64,000 nt of DNA, taken from the NCBI RefSeq assembly GCF_006980715.1, contig NZ_SBHN01000002.1, positions 1 through 64,000 on the forward strand, read 5' to 3'. This DNA comes from Telmatospirillum sp. J64-1. Its GTDB lineage: Bacteria > Pseudomonadota > Alphaproteobacteria > Rhodospirillales > Magnetospirillaceae. A model generated the notes under the pieces. It saw nothing but the letters and a program-made list of their open reading frames with translations. It made no database searches and was not told the origin of the DNA. A program made the translations under genes and the position numbers. Positions 1 to 8,110 of the stretch are shown one piece after another (position 1 is the stretch's first letter; the number at the start of each line of letters is the position of its first letter).

Positions 1-1
1 C

Positions 2-559
2 GCCATCGGCGGCAAGGGCGATGACTTCTACGTCATCAGCCAGTCCGACGACGTCATCATCGAGAAGCCCGGCGAAGGCATCGACACCGTCGAGACCTGG
101 GCCGACTACCGCCTGCCGGCCAATGTCGAGAACCTCAACATGGGCCGCTCTGGCACGGTGCACGGCAACGAGCTGGACAACATCATCAACGGCAGCAACG
201 GCAAGGACGTCATCCATGCCGTCGGCGGCAACAACATCATCACCGGCGGTGCCGGGGCCGATACCATTTATTCGGGCCCGGGGGCGGACATCTTCGTCTA
301 CACCTCGATCGTCGACCGGGGCGATGTCATCAAGAACTTCCAGGTGGGCGCCGACATGCTCGACCTGCGGCCGCTGATGAAGAGCCTCAACGCCAAGGCC
401 GACGGCGATTATGTCTCGCTGGTTCAGCAGGGCAACAACACCCTGGTCAAGGTCGACGTCACCGGAACCGGCCGTGCCGGCGACACCCTGGCCACCATCG
501 AGGGCGTCGACGCCAACGACCTCGCCGACTATGTCGACCACTGGATGGGCATCGCCTGA
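2..559 (+). CDS. C-terminal part of an RTX / type I-secreted calcium-binding protein (5' end outside window)
   Basis: The frame is open from base 2 and stops at 559, so only the C-terminal ~185 residues are present. The fragment has glycine- and aspartate-rich repeats typical of RTX/hemolysin-type calcium-binding modules (GGKGDDFYVI, GSNGKDVIHAVGGNN, GGAGADTIYSGPGADIFVY). These are followed by a serralysin-like C-terminal domain with FVYTS, DVIKNF and DMLDLRP, as in type I secretion target domains. Such proteins are exported through an ABC/MFP/TolC channel and fold on binding Ca2+ outside the cell. The catalytic or adhesive N-terminal part is not visible, so the function (protease, adhesin, S-layer) cannot be stated. 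A rho-independent terminator follows the stop. Confidence 0.85.
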   Translation, partial: AIGGKGDDFYVISQSDDVIIEKPGEGIDTVETWADYRLPANVENLNMGRSGTVHGNELDNIINGSNGKDVIHAVGGNNIITGGAGADTIYSGPGADIFVYTSIVDRGDVIKNFQVGADMLDLRPLMKSLNAKADGDYVSLVQQGNNTLVKVDVTGTGRAGDTLATIEGVDANDLADYVDHWMGIA

Positions 560-586
560 TCCAGCGGCCTAGCCGGAACCATGACG

Positions 587-620
587 CGGGGGGAGCTTGC
601 TGGCTCCCCCCGTTTCTTTT
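587..620 (+). terminator. Rho-independent terminator after the RTX gene
   Basis: A GC-rich stem (gggggagc / gctccccc) with a short loop is followed by a T-rich stretch (cgtttctttt). It begins about 28 bases after the stop of the RTX gene. Confidence 0.75.
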
Positions 621-805
621 GCCTTATCCTTCCGCATCTGGCGCAGCGCAGTCAGCGTCTTTCCACTTGCGGTCCTAATTGCGCCACATTCCCGATGTCT
701 CCTTGGTCTTGAAAGAGATGATCCATAGGCATGATGTCGTCGTAGACGCGGATGAGTAGCCGTGAAAAACTCTTCGACAGGCCTATGTCCAAGAGGAGAA
801 GACAT

Positions 806-1000
806 ATGGGGCACAGGTTAACTCTCTCGCCCGGTCAGCTAACCGATCTGGCCCGCACTTTGCGTGCCATCGCTCTTGATCATCCGCCGGCGGCGCCGGT
901 TCTTTCCGACTTGGCGGCAACTTACGATCTGTTGTCGCAGGTGGAGAAGTCTGCGGTCAGGCAGGCGGATTGCGAAAGGGCCTGCGGGCGCTTCGGCTGA
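806..1000 (+). CDS. Small hypothetical protein (64 aa)
   Basis: A short frame beginning MGHRLTLSPGQLTDLARTL is preceded by a good ribosome site (aggagaa, about 6 bases before the ATG). The frame also has in-frame ATGs at 752 and 785, but neither has a comparable ribosome site. The protein is predicted soluble and mostly helical, without cysteine clusters or a signal peptide. I recognise no family. It lies alone between the RTX terminator and the lipoprotein gene. It may be a real small gene or a chance ORF; the ribosome site is the main support. Confidence 0.4.
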   Translation: MGHRLTLSPGQLTDLARTLRAIALDHPPAAPVLSDLAATYDLLSQVEKSAVRQADCERACGRFG

Positions 1001-1145
1001 ACCCGGGCTCGACCTCCCGCGCTTCCCTTCTCCGGAGGGCGGGCGAATGACGAAGACAGGGGCTTGCGCCTGGCCCGCGGCAGGCTGACATTGTCTGGCC
1101 CGGGACGCTCGTTCGGCGCTCCCGCCGATCTTCGAGGGAGAAGGA

Positions 1146-1664
1146 ATGTTCAAGCGACTGGTGGCTGCCGCCGCCGCCCTGCTGCCGACGGCCTGCGATG
1201 GACCGGTGACCAATCCCGGCGCGGCCCGTTCCCCGGCAGCCTACAGCCATTTCGAATATGTCGCCGGACACGGCCCGATGCTGCTGGAAGTCCACAATGC
1301 GCCTTTCGGCGGCGGGGCGGAGAGGGAGGATTGGATCTTCCGGAACTTCGCCGGTGCCGTGGGACCCCGCCGGATCACCTTCACGCGCGACGTGGAACAG
1401 GCCGTCTCGGCCCCCGATCTGCGCGCCATCCTGGTCTTCTTTCCGGCCACCGATGCCTCGCCGGCCCAGCTTTGCGAAGGGCGCATCCGCACCCAGCCGC
1501 AAAGCCAGCCGGACCGTGTCGATGCCATGGCCGTCTTCTGCAGCCGCGATCAGGTCCTGTCCCATGTCAGCGGCTGGGTGCGCAACCTGCAAGGGCCGGA
1601 AGACCGGCGCTTGCGCGATTTCCTGGGACAGATGCGGCGGGATCTCTTCGACGAGCGGCCTTGA
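1146..1664 (+). CDS. Putative lipoprotein of unknown function (172 aa)
   Basis: The N-terminus MFKRLVAAAAALLPTAC is a short lipoprotein signal with lipobox LPTAC, which would make Cys17 the lipidated residue of the mature protein. The ATG has a close ribosome site (gagaagga). The body holds two further cysteines, in QLCEGRIR and VFCSRDQ, that could form a disulfide in the periplasm. No conserved domain is recognised. It is followed at once by a strong terminator, so it is probably a single-gene unit. Confidence 0.7.
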   Translation: MFKRLVAAAAALLPTACDGPVTNPGAARSPAAYSHFEYVAGHGPMLLEVHNAPFGGGAEREDWIFRNFAGAVGPRRITFTRDVEQAVSAPDLRAILVFFPATDASPAQLCEGRIRTQPQSQPDRVDAMAVFCSRDQVLSHVSGWVRNLQGPEDRRLRDFLGQMRRDLFDERP

Positions 1665-1680
1665 GAGAAAGAAGGCTCAT

Positions 1681-1718
1681 GAAAAAAGGCTCCAGGAGCG
1701 ATCCTGGAGCCTTTTTTG
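1681..1718. terminator. Bidirectional rho-independent terminator
   Basis: A near-perfect hairpin (aggctccagga / tcctggagcct) is flanked by an A-run on the left and a T-run on the right. It therefore works for the lipoprotein gene on + and for the RND permease on -, whose stop is the adjoining base. Confidence 0.9.
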
Positions 1719-4700
1719 TCATGCCTTGGCGGCGGCCCCGTCAGGCAGGGCAGGAGATGCCTCCTGCTCCTTGGGGTCGGGCTTGGCGATCATGGTATAG
1801 AACATCGGCACCACGAAGAGGGTGAAGAGCGTGCCGATGGACAGGCCCGAGGCGATCACCAGGCCGATGGAGAAGCGGGCTCCGGCCCCGGCCCCTTCGG
1901 CGATCAGCAGGGGCGAGACGCCCAGGACCATGGCCGCCGTGGTCATCAGGATCGGGCGCAGGCGCACCTTGGCCGATTCCTCGATGGCGGCACGCCGCGA
2001 CAAGCCTTTCTCCTCGCGCAGCTGATTGGCGAATTCCACCATCAGGATGCCGTGTTTGGTGATCAGGCCGATCAGCGTGATCAGGCCGACCTGGGTGTAG
2101 ATGTTCAGCGTCGCCACGCCGAGATTGAGCGGGATCATGGCGCCGAAGATCGACAGCGGCACCGACATCATGATGATGAAGGGATCGCGGAAGCTCTCGA
2201 ACTGGGCGGCCAGGACCAGATAGATCACGATGATGGCGAGGCCGAAGGCCATGGCGATGGAATTGCCCTCCTGGACCGCCAGGCGGGATTCACCGGCATA
2301 GTCGAGGAAGAAGCCGTCGGGCATCGTCTGCTCGGCGATGTCGCGCATCACGTCCAGGCCGTCCATCAGGGTCACGCCGGGCAGCGGCAGGGCCGACAGG
2401 GTGGCCGAGTTCAACTGGTTGAACTGATGCACGGCGGCCGGGGCGGCACTGGTTTCGATCCGCACCACCGAGGACAGCGGGATCATGGTGTCGCCGCTGC
2501 CGCGGACATGGAAGCGGTTCAGGCTTTCCGGGTTCAGCCGGTCCTGGTGCTCGACCTGGGGGATGATGTCGTAGCTGCGGTTGTCGCGGTCGAATTTCGA
2601 GACGGCGGCGTTGCTGAGCAGAACGTTCAGCGTGGTGCCGATATCGCTGATCCGCACGCCCAGGGCATTGGCGCGGTCGCGGTCGATGACGACGCGGGCG
2701 CGCGGCGTCTCATAGGACAGGCCGTTCTGCACCACGATGAAGCGGCCGCTGGCCAGCGCCTTGGCCTTGATCTCCTCGGCCACTTCATAGACGCGCTCGG
2801 GGCTGGCGGTCGAGCGCACCACCATCTGCACCGGCAGGCCGCCGCCCGAACCGGGCAGGGAAGGGGGCGAGAAGACGAAGGCCTGGACGCCCGCCACCGT
2901 GTCGATGCGGCTTTGGATGTCTTCCTGCATCTCCTGGGCATTGCGGTCGCGCTCGCCCCAGGGCAGGAATTTCCAGATGGCGATGCCGGAATTGGTGTTG
3001 CCACCCATGCCGACGATCGAGAAGGCGGTTTCGACTTCCGGGATGTCGGCGGTAACCTTGCCGAAATCCTCGACGAAGGCCTGGGTGTAGTCCGAGGTGG
3101 CATAGCTGGGCGCCGTCACCATCGCGAACAATGCGCCTTGGTCCTCTTGCGGAGCCAGTTCCGAGGAGGTCTTCATGAACAGGAAGACCGTGGTCGCCAG
3201 CATGGCCGCGACGATGAAGAACAGGACCGGGCGATAATTCAGGCTGCCGGCCAGGCGGCGGCTGTACCAGTTGCTGAGGCGCTCGAAGACGGCATCGACC
3301 CGGCGGGCGAAGCCGCCCGTTCCTGCCTTGTGGGGCTTGAGCAGGCGCGAGGACATCATCGGCGACAGCGTCACGGCGATGATCCCCGAGATCACCACGG
3401 CCCCGGCCAGGGTGAAGGCGAATTCGCGGAACAGGGCGCCGGTCAGGCCCTGGATGAAGCCGATCGGGGCATAGACCGCCGCCAGGGTGACGGTCATGGC
3501 GACCACCGGACCGAAGATTTCCTTCATGCCGGTGATGGCCGCCTGGATCGGCGACAAGCCTTCCTCGATATGGCGGTGGATGTTCTCGACCACGACGATG
3601 GCATCGTCGACCACCAGACCGATCGCTAGCACCATCGCCAGCAGGGTCAGGGTATTGAGCGAATAGCCCAGCAGGAACAGGAAGAAACACACCCCGATCA
3701 GCGACAGCGGAATGGTCACGATGGGGATGACGACCGAGCGGAAGGAGCCCAGGAAGAGCAGGATCACCAGGATGACGATCACCACCGCCTCGCCGATGGT
3801 CTTGAAGACCTCGTGGATCGACGCATCGATGAAGGTGGTGGAATCGTAGACGATGCTGGCATTCATGCCCTGAGGCAGTTCCGCCTGGATCTGCGGCAGG
3901 GCCTGCTGGACCGCCGCCGCCGTGTCCAGCGGATTGGCCGAGGGCGTGGAATAGATGCCGATGAAGGTGCCTTCCTGGCCGTCGAAGCTCACCCGCATGT
4001 CATCGGTTTCGCTGCCCAGCTCGACGCGCGCGACGTCGCGCAGGCGGACGACTTCGTCGCCATTGGTGCGGATCGGCAATTCGCCGAAGCTTTCCGGCGT
4101 CTGCAGCGTGGTATTCGTCTCGACCGAATAGGCGAAGAGGCTGTTTTCCGTCTTGCCGGGCGCGGCCAGGAAGTTGCTGCTCTGAATCGCCGCCGTCACT
4201 TCGGCGGCGGTGACGTTGCGCGAGGCCAGGCGGATGGGATCGATCCAGACGCGCATGGCGAAGGTCTTCGCGCCCAGCAGCTGGGCATCGGCCACGCCTT
4301 CGATGGTGGACAGACGCGGCTGGATGACACGGGTCAGGTATTCGGTGACCTGTTCGCCGGTCATCTGGTCGCTCGTGAAGGCCAGATACATCAAGGCGAA
4401 GGTCTGCCCCGTGCCCTTCTGCACGATGGGGTCCTCGGACTCGCTGGGCAACTGGCGGCGGACCTGCTGGGTCTTGGAGATGACCTCGGTCAACGCCTTG
4501 TCGGGGTCGGTGTTCAGGCGCATGTGGACCGAGACCGTGCTCAGGCTCTGCGCGCTTTGCGACGTGACGTAATCCACCCCTTCGGCGGTGGCGGCGGCCT
4601 TGGCCAGGGGATCGGTGATGAAGCCCTGGATCAGGTCGGCGCTGGCGCCGGGATAGGCGGTGGTGATGGTGATGACGGTCTCATCCACCTCGGGATATTG

Positions 4701-4805
4701 CCGGACCTGCATGCTGGAGATGCCTTGCAGCCCCAGCAGCAGGATCAACAGGCTGACCACGATGGAAAGAACCGGCCGCCGGATGAAAAGTTCCGTGAAG
4801 GACAT
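1719..4805 (-). CDS. RND efflux permease, HAE1/AcrB-type (1028 aa)
   Basis: Full-length inner-membrane proton-driven efflux pump of the hydrophobe/amphiphile family. TM1 lies just after the start (FIRRPVLSIVVSLLILLLG) and is followed by a large periplasmic porter domain. The central membrane block carries the paired aspartates of the proton relay (GLVVDDAIVVVENIHRH, near residue 400), and the relay lysine appears in the second half (LITKHGILMVEFANQ). The length matches AcrB/MexB relatives. It lies 11 bases after the adaptor gene and would form an adaptor-permease operon. No outer-membrane factor gene is present here, so a TolC encoded elsewhere must complete the pump. Substrate is unknown; control by the divergent TetR protein is likely. 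Confidence 0.95.
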   Translation of the reverse strand: MSFTELFIRRPVLSIVVSLLILLLGLQGISSMQVRQYPEVDETVITITTAYPGASADLIQGFITDPLAKAAATAEGVDYVTSQSAQSLSTVSVHMRLNTDPDKALTEVISKTQQVRRQLPSESEDPIVQKGTGQTFALMYLAFTSDQMTGEQVTEYLTRVIQPRLSTIEGVADAQLLGAKTFAMRVWIDPIRLASRNVTAAEVTAAIQSSNFLAAPGKTENSLFAYSVETNTTLQTPESFGELPIRTNGDEVVRLRDVARVELGSETDDMRVSFDGQEGTFIGIYSTPSANPLDTAAAVQQALPQIQAELPQGMNASIVYDSTTFIDASIHEVFKTIGEAVVIVILVILLFLGSFRSVVIPIVTIPLSLIGVCFFLFLLGYSLNTLTLLAMVLAIGLVVDDAIVVVENIHRHIEEGLSPIQAAITGMKEIFGPVVAMTVTLAAVYAPIGFIQGLTGALFREFAFTLAGAVVISGIIAVTLSPMMSSRLLKPHKAGTGGFARRVDAVFERLSNWYSRRLAGSLNYRPVLFFIVAAMLATTVFLFMKTSSELAPQEDQGALFAMVTAPSYATSDYTQAFVEDFGKVTADIPEVETAFSIVGMGGNTNSGIAIWKFLPWGERDRNAQEMQEDIQSRIDTVAGVQAFVFSPPSLPGSGGGLPVQMVVRSTASPERVYEVAEEIKAKALASGRFIVVQNGLSYETPRARVVIDRDRANALGVRISDIGTTLNVLLSNAAVSKFDRDNRSYDIIPQVEHQDRLNPESLNRFHVRGSGDTMIPLSSVVRIETSAAPAAVHQFNQLNSATLSALPLPGVTLMDGLDVMRDIAEQTMPDGFFLDYAGESRLAVQEGNSIAMAFGLAIIVIYLVLAAQFESFRDPFIIMMSVPLSIFGAMIPLNLGVATLNIYTQVGLITLIGLITKHGILMVEFANQLREEKGLSRRAAIEESAKVRLRPILMTTAAMVLGVSPLLIAEGAGAGARFSIGLVIASGLSIGTLFTLFVVPMFYTMIAKPDPKEQEASPALPDGAAAKA

Positions 4806-4816
4806 GGGCGGGCGCC

Positions 4817-5926
4817 TTACTGGATGCTGGCGAGACGGGCAGGGTCGATGCGATTGTCGATCTTCACCGGCACGTTGTTCGATAGCTTGTTCTGGCCCGA
4901 GGTGACGACCATCTGGCCGGGCTGCAGGCCGCTGACGATTTCGATCTGGTCGCCGTTGCGGCGTCCGGGCTTGACGAAGGCTTGGCGGGCACGCAGACGC
5001 TTGGCCTCGCCTTCACCGGATTCCTCGACGATATAGACGTAGTCGCCATAGAGGCTGGGCACGACGGCGGTCTGCGGCAGGGTGACCACGTTCGGTTCCT
5101 CGGGCAGGTCGACGCGCACATGGACGAACTGGCCGGGGAGCAAAGTGCCCTCGCGGTTGTCCAACTCAGCCCGCACCGCGACGAGGCGGGTCTGCGGATC
5201 CACGCGCGGCTCGATGCCGATGATATGGCCGCGATAGTCCATCTTGCCGGTTCCGGAGCCGAAGCTGGCGGTCTGGCCGATGCGCAGGCTGCCGGCAAGC
5301 TGTTCGGGCACGGTGAAGTCCACCCGCATCACGTCCAGGTCCTGCAAGGTCGCCACCAGGGCGCCGGGCTGCACATAGCTGCCGATGTCCAGGCGCGGAA
5401 TGCCGATAACGCCGTCGAAGGGAGCCTCGATGGATTTCTGTCCGATGACCGCCTCAAGCCGCGCCAGGCTGGAGCGGGCGGTATCGACTTGCGTCAAGGC
5501 TTCGTCATAGGCGGCCTGGGTGGAGACGCCGCGTTCCTGCAACTCGCGCACACGCATCAACTGGGCTTCGCTGGTCTGGAGGCGCGACCGCAGGGCGGCC
5601 AGTTCGGCACGGTCCACCTCGTCGCTCAGGCGCACCAGCACCTGGCCCTTGCTGACACGGCTGTTGGCCTGGAACAGGATTTCCCGTACCACGCCCGCCG
5701 CCTCGACCGGCACTTCCACGCCGCTCGAAGCCTTGGCGGTGCCCACAGCCTCGATCCCGGGCCGCCATGCGCCGGCCGCGGCCTCGCTCGCCGTGATCAC
5801 CACCTCCTGTTCGGGGCGATTGGCGAAGAAATCGGCAATCGCCTGGTCGCGGAAGAGATTGAAACCGACCAAGCCACCACAGACGATGGCGACAAGGAGG
5901 GTCGCGATGATAAAACGTTTGATCAT
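4817..5926 (-). CDS. RND efflux periplasmic adaptor (membrane fusion protein, 369 aa)
   Basis: HlyD/AcrA-type adaptor that bridges the inner-membrane permease to the outer-membrane channel. An N-terminal membrane anchor (IIATLLVAIVCGGLVGF) has no lipobox. Then come the first half of the lipoyl domain (VVREILFQANSRVSKGQVL), a short coiled-coil hairpin (ALRSRLQTSEAQLMRVRELQ), the second lipoyl half (IEAPFDGVIGIPRLDIGSY), and the beta-barrel and membrane-proximal domains. It is the first gene of the pump operon, immediately upstream of the permease, and its promoter overlaps the TetR-type operator at 6010-6025. Confidence 0.93.
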   Translation of the reverse strand: MIKRFIIATLLVAIVCGGLVGFNLFRDQAIADFFANRPEQEVVITASEAAAGAWRPGIEAVGTAKASSGVEVPVEAAGVVREILFQANSRVSKGQVLVRLSDEVDRAELAALRSRLQTSEAQLMRVRELQERGVSTQAAYDEALTQVDTARSSLARLEAVIGQKSIEAPFDGVIGIPRLDIGSYVQPGALVATLQDLDVMRVDFTVPEQLAGSLRIGQTASFGSGTGKMDYRGHIIGIEPRVDPQTRLVAVRAELDNREGTLLPGQFVHVRVDLPEEPNVVTLPQTAVVPSLYGDYVYIVEESGEGEAKRLRARQAFVKPGRRNGDQIEIVSGLQPGQMVVTSGQNKLSNNVPVKIDNRIDPARLASIQ

Positions 5927-5982
5927 AACCGGGATCTTTCGTGTGACAGCCGTGCATCAGCCGAATCGGGGCAAGAGGGTGA

Positions 5983-6032
5983 TTGACTGCTGCTGCAGCC
6001 GAATATATGTACCGTCTAGACGGTAATGTCCA
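5983..6032. promoter_or_regulatory. Divergent tetR / efflux-operon promoter region
   Basis: On + a TTGACT (5983-5988) and TATGTA (6006-6011) are spaced by 17 bases ahead of tetR. On - a TGTCCA-side -35 (6027-6032, read TGGACA) and TATATT (6002-6007) are spaced by 19 bases ahead of the adaptor gene. The palindromic operator lies between or against both elements. The promoter assignment rests on motif inspection only. Confidence 0.5.
6010..6025. promoter_or_regulatory. TetR-type operator, perfect 16-bp palindrome
   Basis: TACCGTCTAGACGGTA is a perfect inverted repeat in the intergenic space between tetR and the RND operon, 23 bases before the tetR ATG. Palindromes of this form are typical of TetR-family repressors of efflux pumps. 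Its position would block both promoters, giving self-repression and pump repression. Confidence 0.8.
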
Positions 6033-6048
6033 GCGTCAGGAGACGATA

Positions 6049-6639
6049 ATGCTAAAGAGTGAAAACAAGACAGTTCGACGCGGACGCCCGAGTTCACGGC
6101 AAAAGGTTCTGGAGGCAGCGGCCGAGATCGCCGCCGAGGTCGGCACGGCGCGCCTGACGCTCGATGCCGTGGCGGAACGGGCCGGAGTCAGCAAGGGAGG
6201 GCTGCTCTACAACTTCCCGACCAAGGAAGAATTGCTGCGGGGGATGGTCGATCAGTTCCTCGAACAGACCGCGGAACTCGAACAGAAAGCGCGGGAAAGC
6301 CTGGAGCCCGGTCCGAATCTCGCCTTGCGCGCCGCCTTGAAGGCGCGGCTTTATGCCCCGGCGGTGGACCGCAAGGCCGCCGCCAGCATGTTGGCGGCGA
6401 TTGCCGAAAATCCCCGTCTGCTCGATCCCTGCCGCACGGTCCAGCAATGCCAGTTGGCGGATTTCGCGGAAGAGAGCGACGATCCGGACATGGCCCATAT
6501 CCTGTGGCTGGCCGTGGAGGGATTGATGCTTCTCGACATGATGGGAATGGAGCCCTTCGACAGCGCCAAGCGCCAGGCCATCGCGGAACGCATCCTGGCA
6601 CTGGCAGGCGATCGGAAGGCCGACGGGCAAAAGAAATGA
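6049..6639 (+). CDS. TetR/AcrR-family repressor of the RND pump (196 aa)
   Basis: An N-terminal helix-turn-helix (RQKVLEAAAEIAAEVGTARLTLDAVAERAG... then KGGLLYNFPTKEELLRGMV) is followed by a divergent ligand-binding domain of the TetR_C type. The start is set at 6049 because AGGAGA lies at 6038-6043; the longer frame from 5983 would run through the operator. It is divergent from the adaptor/permease operon, which suggests it represses the pump and itself until an inducer binds. The last codon overlaps the SDR start (ATGA), so the two are translationally coupled. Confidence 0.9.
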   Translation: MLKSENKTVRRGRPSSRQKVLEAAAEIAAEVGTARLTLDAVAERAGVSKGGLLYNFPTKEELLRGMVDQFLEQTAELEQKARESLEPGPNLALRAALKARLYAPAVDRKAAASMLAAIAENPRLLDPCRTVQQCQLADFAEESDDPDMAHILWLAVEGLMLLDMMGMEPFDSAKRQAIAERILALAGDRKADGQKK

Positions 6640-7400
6640 CCAAGGCTTTTTCACTGGAGGGCAAGATCGCCTTGGTGACCGGAGGCGGGCAGGGGCTGGG
6701 CTTCGAGATGGCCCGCGCCCTGGCGGCGGCCGGTGCCCAGGTGCTGGTCAATGGCCGCGACCCGGACAAGCTGGACCACGCGGTACGGATCTTGCGGGAA
6801 CAAGGGGGGAACGCACAGCCTCTTTGCTTCGACATCGCCAAGGAAGACGAGGTGGCGCGGGCCTTCGCCGAGATCGGAGAGAGCCGAGGAGGCCTGGATA
6901 TCCTGGTCAACAATGCCGCTTTACGCGACCGGCGTAGCCTGGCCGAGTTGGATCTTGCGTCCCTGCGCCACCTGCTGGACGTGGACCTTGTCGCGCCGCT
7001 TCACCTTTCGCGGCGGGCGGCGGCGCTGATGGCGCCGCAGGGTAGCGGGCGAATCATCAATGTCACTTCCATCGCCGGTCCCATCGCACGGGCGGGCGAT
7101 CCTGCCTATACCGCCGCGAAAGGTGGGCTGGATGCCTTGACGCGGGCCCTGGCGGCGGAATTGGGACCTATGGGAATTACCGTCAATGCCGTGGCTCCGG
7201 GCTTCTTCGCCACCGAAGCCAATGCCGAGATGGTTGCCAATGCTGAAATCGCGGCTTGGCTGGAGAAACGCACTTCGCTCCAGCGCTGGGGCCATCCGGA
7301 GGAAATCGCCGGGGCGGTGGTCTTCCTCGCTTCGGCGGCGGCGTCCTATGTGACCGGGCAGACCCTGGCCGTCGACGGGGGCTATCTATCGCATTTCTGA
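6636..7400 (+). CDS. Short-chain dehydrogenase/reductase (254 aa)
   Basis: Classical SDR fold: nucleotide-binding TGGGQGLG near the start, the NNAA motif, and the catalytic Ser/Tyr/Lys set in VTSIAGPIARAGDPAYTAAKGG. The end (YVTGQTLAVDGGYLSHF) is the usual SDR C-terminus, so the gene is complete. It resembles gluconate 5-dehydrogenase and 3-oxoacyl-reductase relatives, but the substrate cannot be read from sequence. The ATG overlaps the tetR stop by four bases. Coupling to the pump regulator hints at a linked stress or detoxification role (inference). Confidence 0.88.
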   Translation: MTKAFSLEGKIALVTGGGQGLGFEMARALAAAGAQVLVNGRDPDKLDHAVRILREQGGNAQPLCFDIAKEDEVARAFAEIGESRGGLDILVNNAALRDRRSLAELDLASLRHLLDVDLVAPLHLSRRAAALMAPQGSGRIINVTSIAGPIARAGDPAYTAAKGGLDALTRALAAELGPMGITVNAVAPGFFATEANAEMVANAEIAAWLEKRTSLQRWGHPEEIAGAVVFLASAAASYVTGQTLAVDGGYLSHF

Positions 7401-7412
7401 GGGAATTTTCCC

Positions 7413-8069
7413 TCAGCGCGGGGCGACATGGGCGTCCTTGGCGCCGGTGGCCGAGATCACGCGGGGCAGGGCCGCCTTGGCGGCGGCCTCGTCGGCAAAG
7501 GGACCGGCGAACAGGAAGCTGAGGTCGCGTTCCTTGCCCTGGCGTTTCTCCAGCAGTACCGGCAATCCCTCCTTCTCCATCCGTCCAGCCCAATCCGCGG
7601 CAATCTCCTGCCGGGAGAAGACGCCGACGCGGATCACATGGCTGCCCGCATCGGCCGGCCGTTCGGCGGCGGGCGGCGGGGGCTCCGATGAGTCGGGCGT
7701 GGCCGGTGCGGACGCGGGGGGAGCCTCCTCGGCGACGGGCTCGGAGAGAGGCGGCAAAGGCGGCGGCATGGGCATGGATTCCGCCACCTGCATTTCCGCT
7801 CCCGCTCCGGGGTCGGAGGAGGCAGGAGAGCCATACAGGCCGATCCCGAAGAGGGTGCCGCCAAGGAACAAAACGACAACCATCGCGGCCAGGACGGTCC
7901 CCGTCCGGGCGAGGAAGCCGCGCTTGGCCGTTCCCGGCGCTGTATCCCCGTCTTGCTCGGCAGCGTCGATTTCAAGGGGCTGGGCAAGGAAAGGCGGCAC
8001 CGGATTGGGCGGCGGATAAGGCGTGTTCCTGCTGGAGTCCGGCATCACGGTCATGGCTGCTATACGCAT
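7413..8069 (-). CDS. SPOR-domain membrane protein (218 aa)
   Basis: A cytoplasmic N-terminus of about 55 residues is followed by one TM helix (VLAAMVVVLFLGGTLFGIGLY). Next is a long proline- and alanine-rich periplasmic linker, then a C-terminal SPOR domain (SHVIRVGVFSRQEIAADWAGRM ... FLFAGPFADEAAAKAAL). SPOR domains bind denuded septal peptidoglycan, so a role in cell division or envelope upkeep is likely. The start could instead be the in-frame ATG at 8054 (MTVMPDSS). It converges on the SDR gene with a 12-base gap. Confidence 0.8.
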   Translation of the reverse strand: MRIAAMTVMPDSSRNTPYPPPNPVPPFLAQPLEIDAAEQDGDTAPGTAKRGFLARTGTVLAAMVVVLFLGGTLFGIGLYGSPASSDPGAGAEMQVAESMPMPPPLPPLSEPVAEEAPPASAPATPDSSEPPPPAAERPADAGSHVIRVGVFSRQEIAADWAGRMEKEGLPVLLEKRQGKERDLSFLFAGPFADEAAAKAALPRVISATGAKDAHVAPR

Positions 8070-8110
8070 TCAGTGCTGGCGGCCATGCTATTCCCGAGGG
8101 TGCAGGCCGG

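Noticed and set aside
569-814. 81-codon frame on - over the terminator of the RTX gene
   Set aside because: No ribosome site, reads through a terminator hairpin and overlaps the better-supported + strand start.
1716-3629. 637-codon open frame on + opposite the RND permease
   Set aside because: High-GC antisense shadow of the permease gene; low-complexity His/Asp/Gly composition and no domain.
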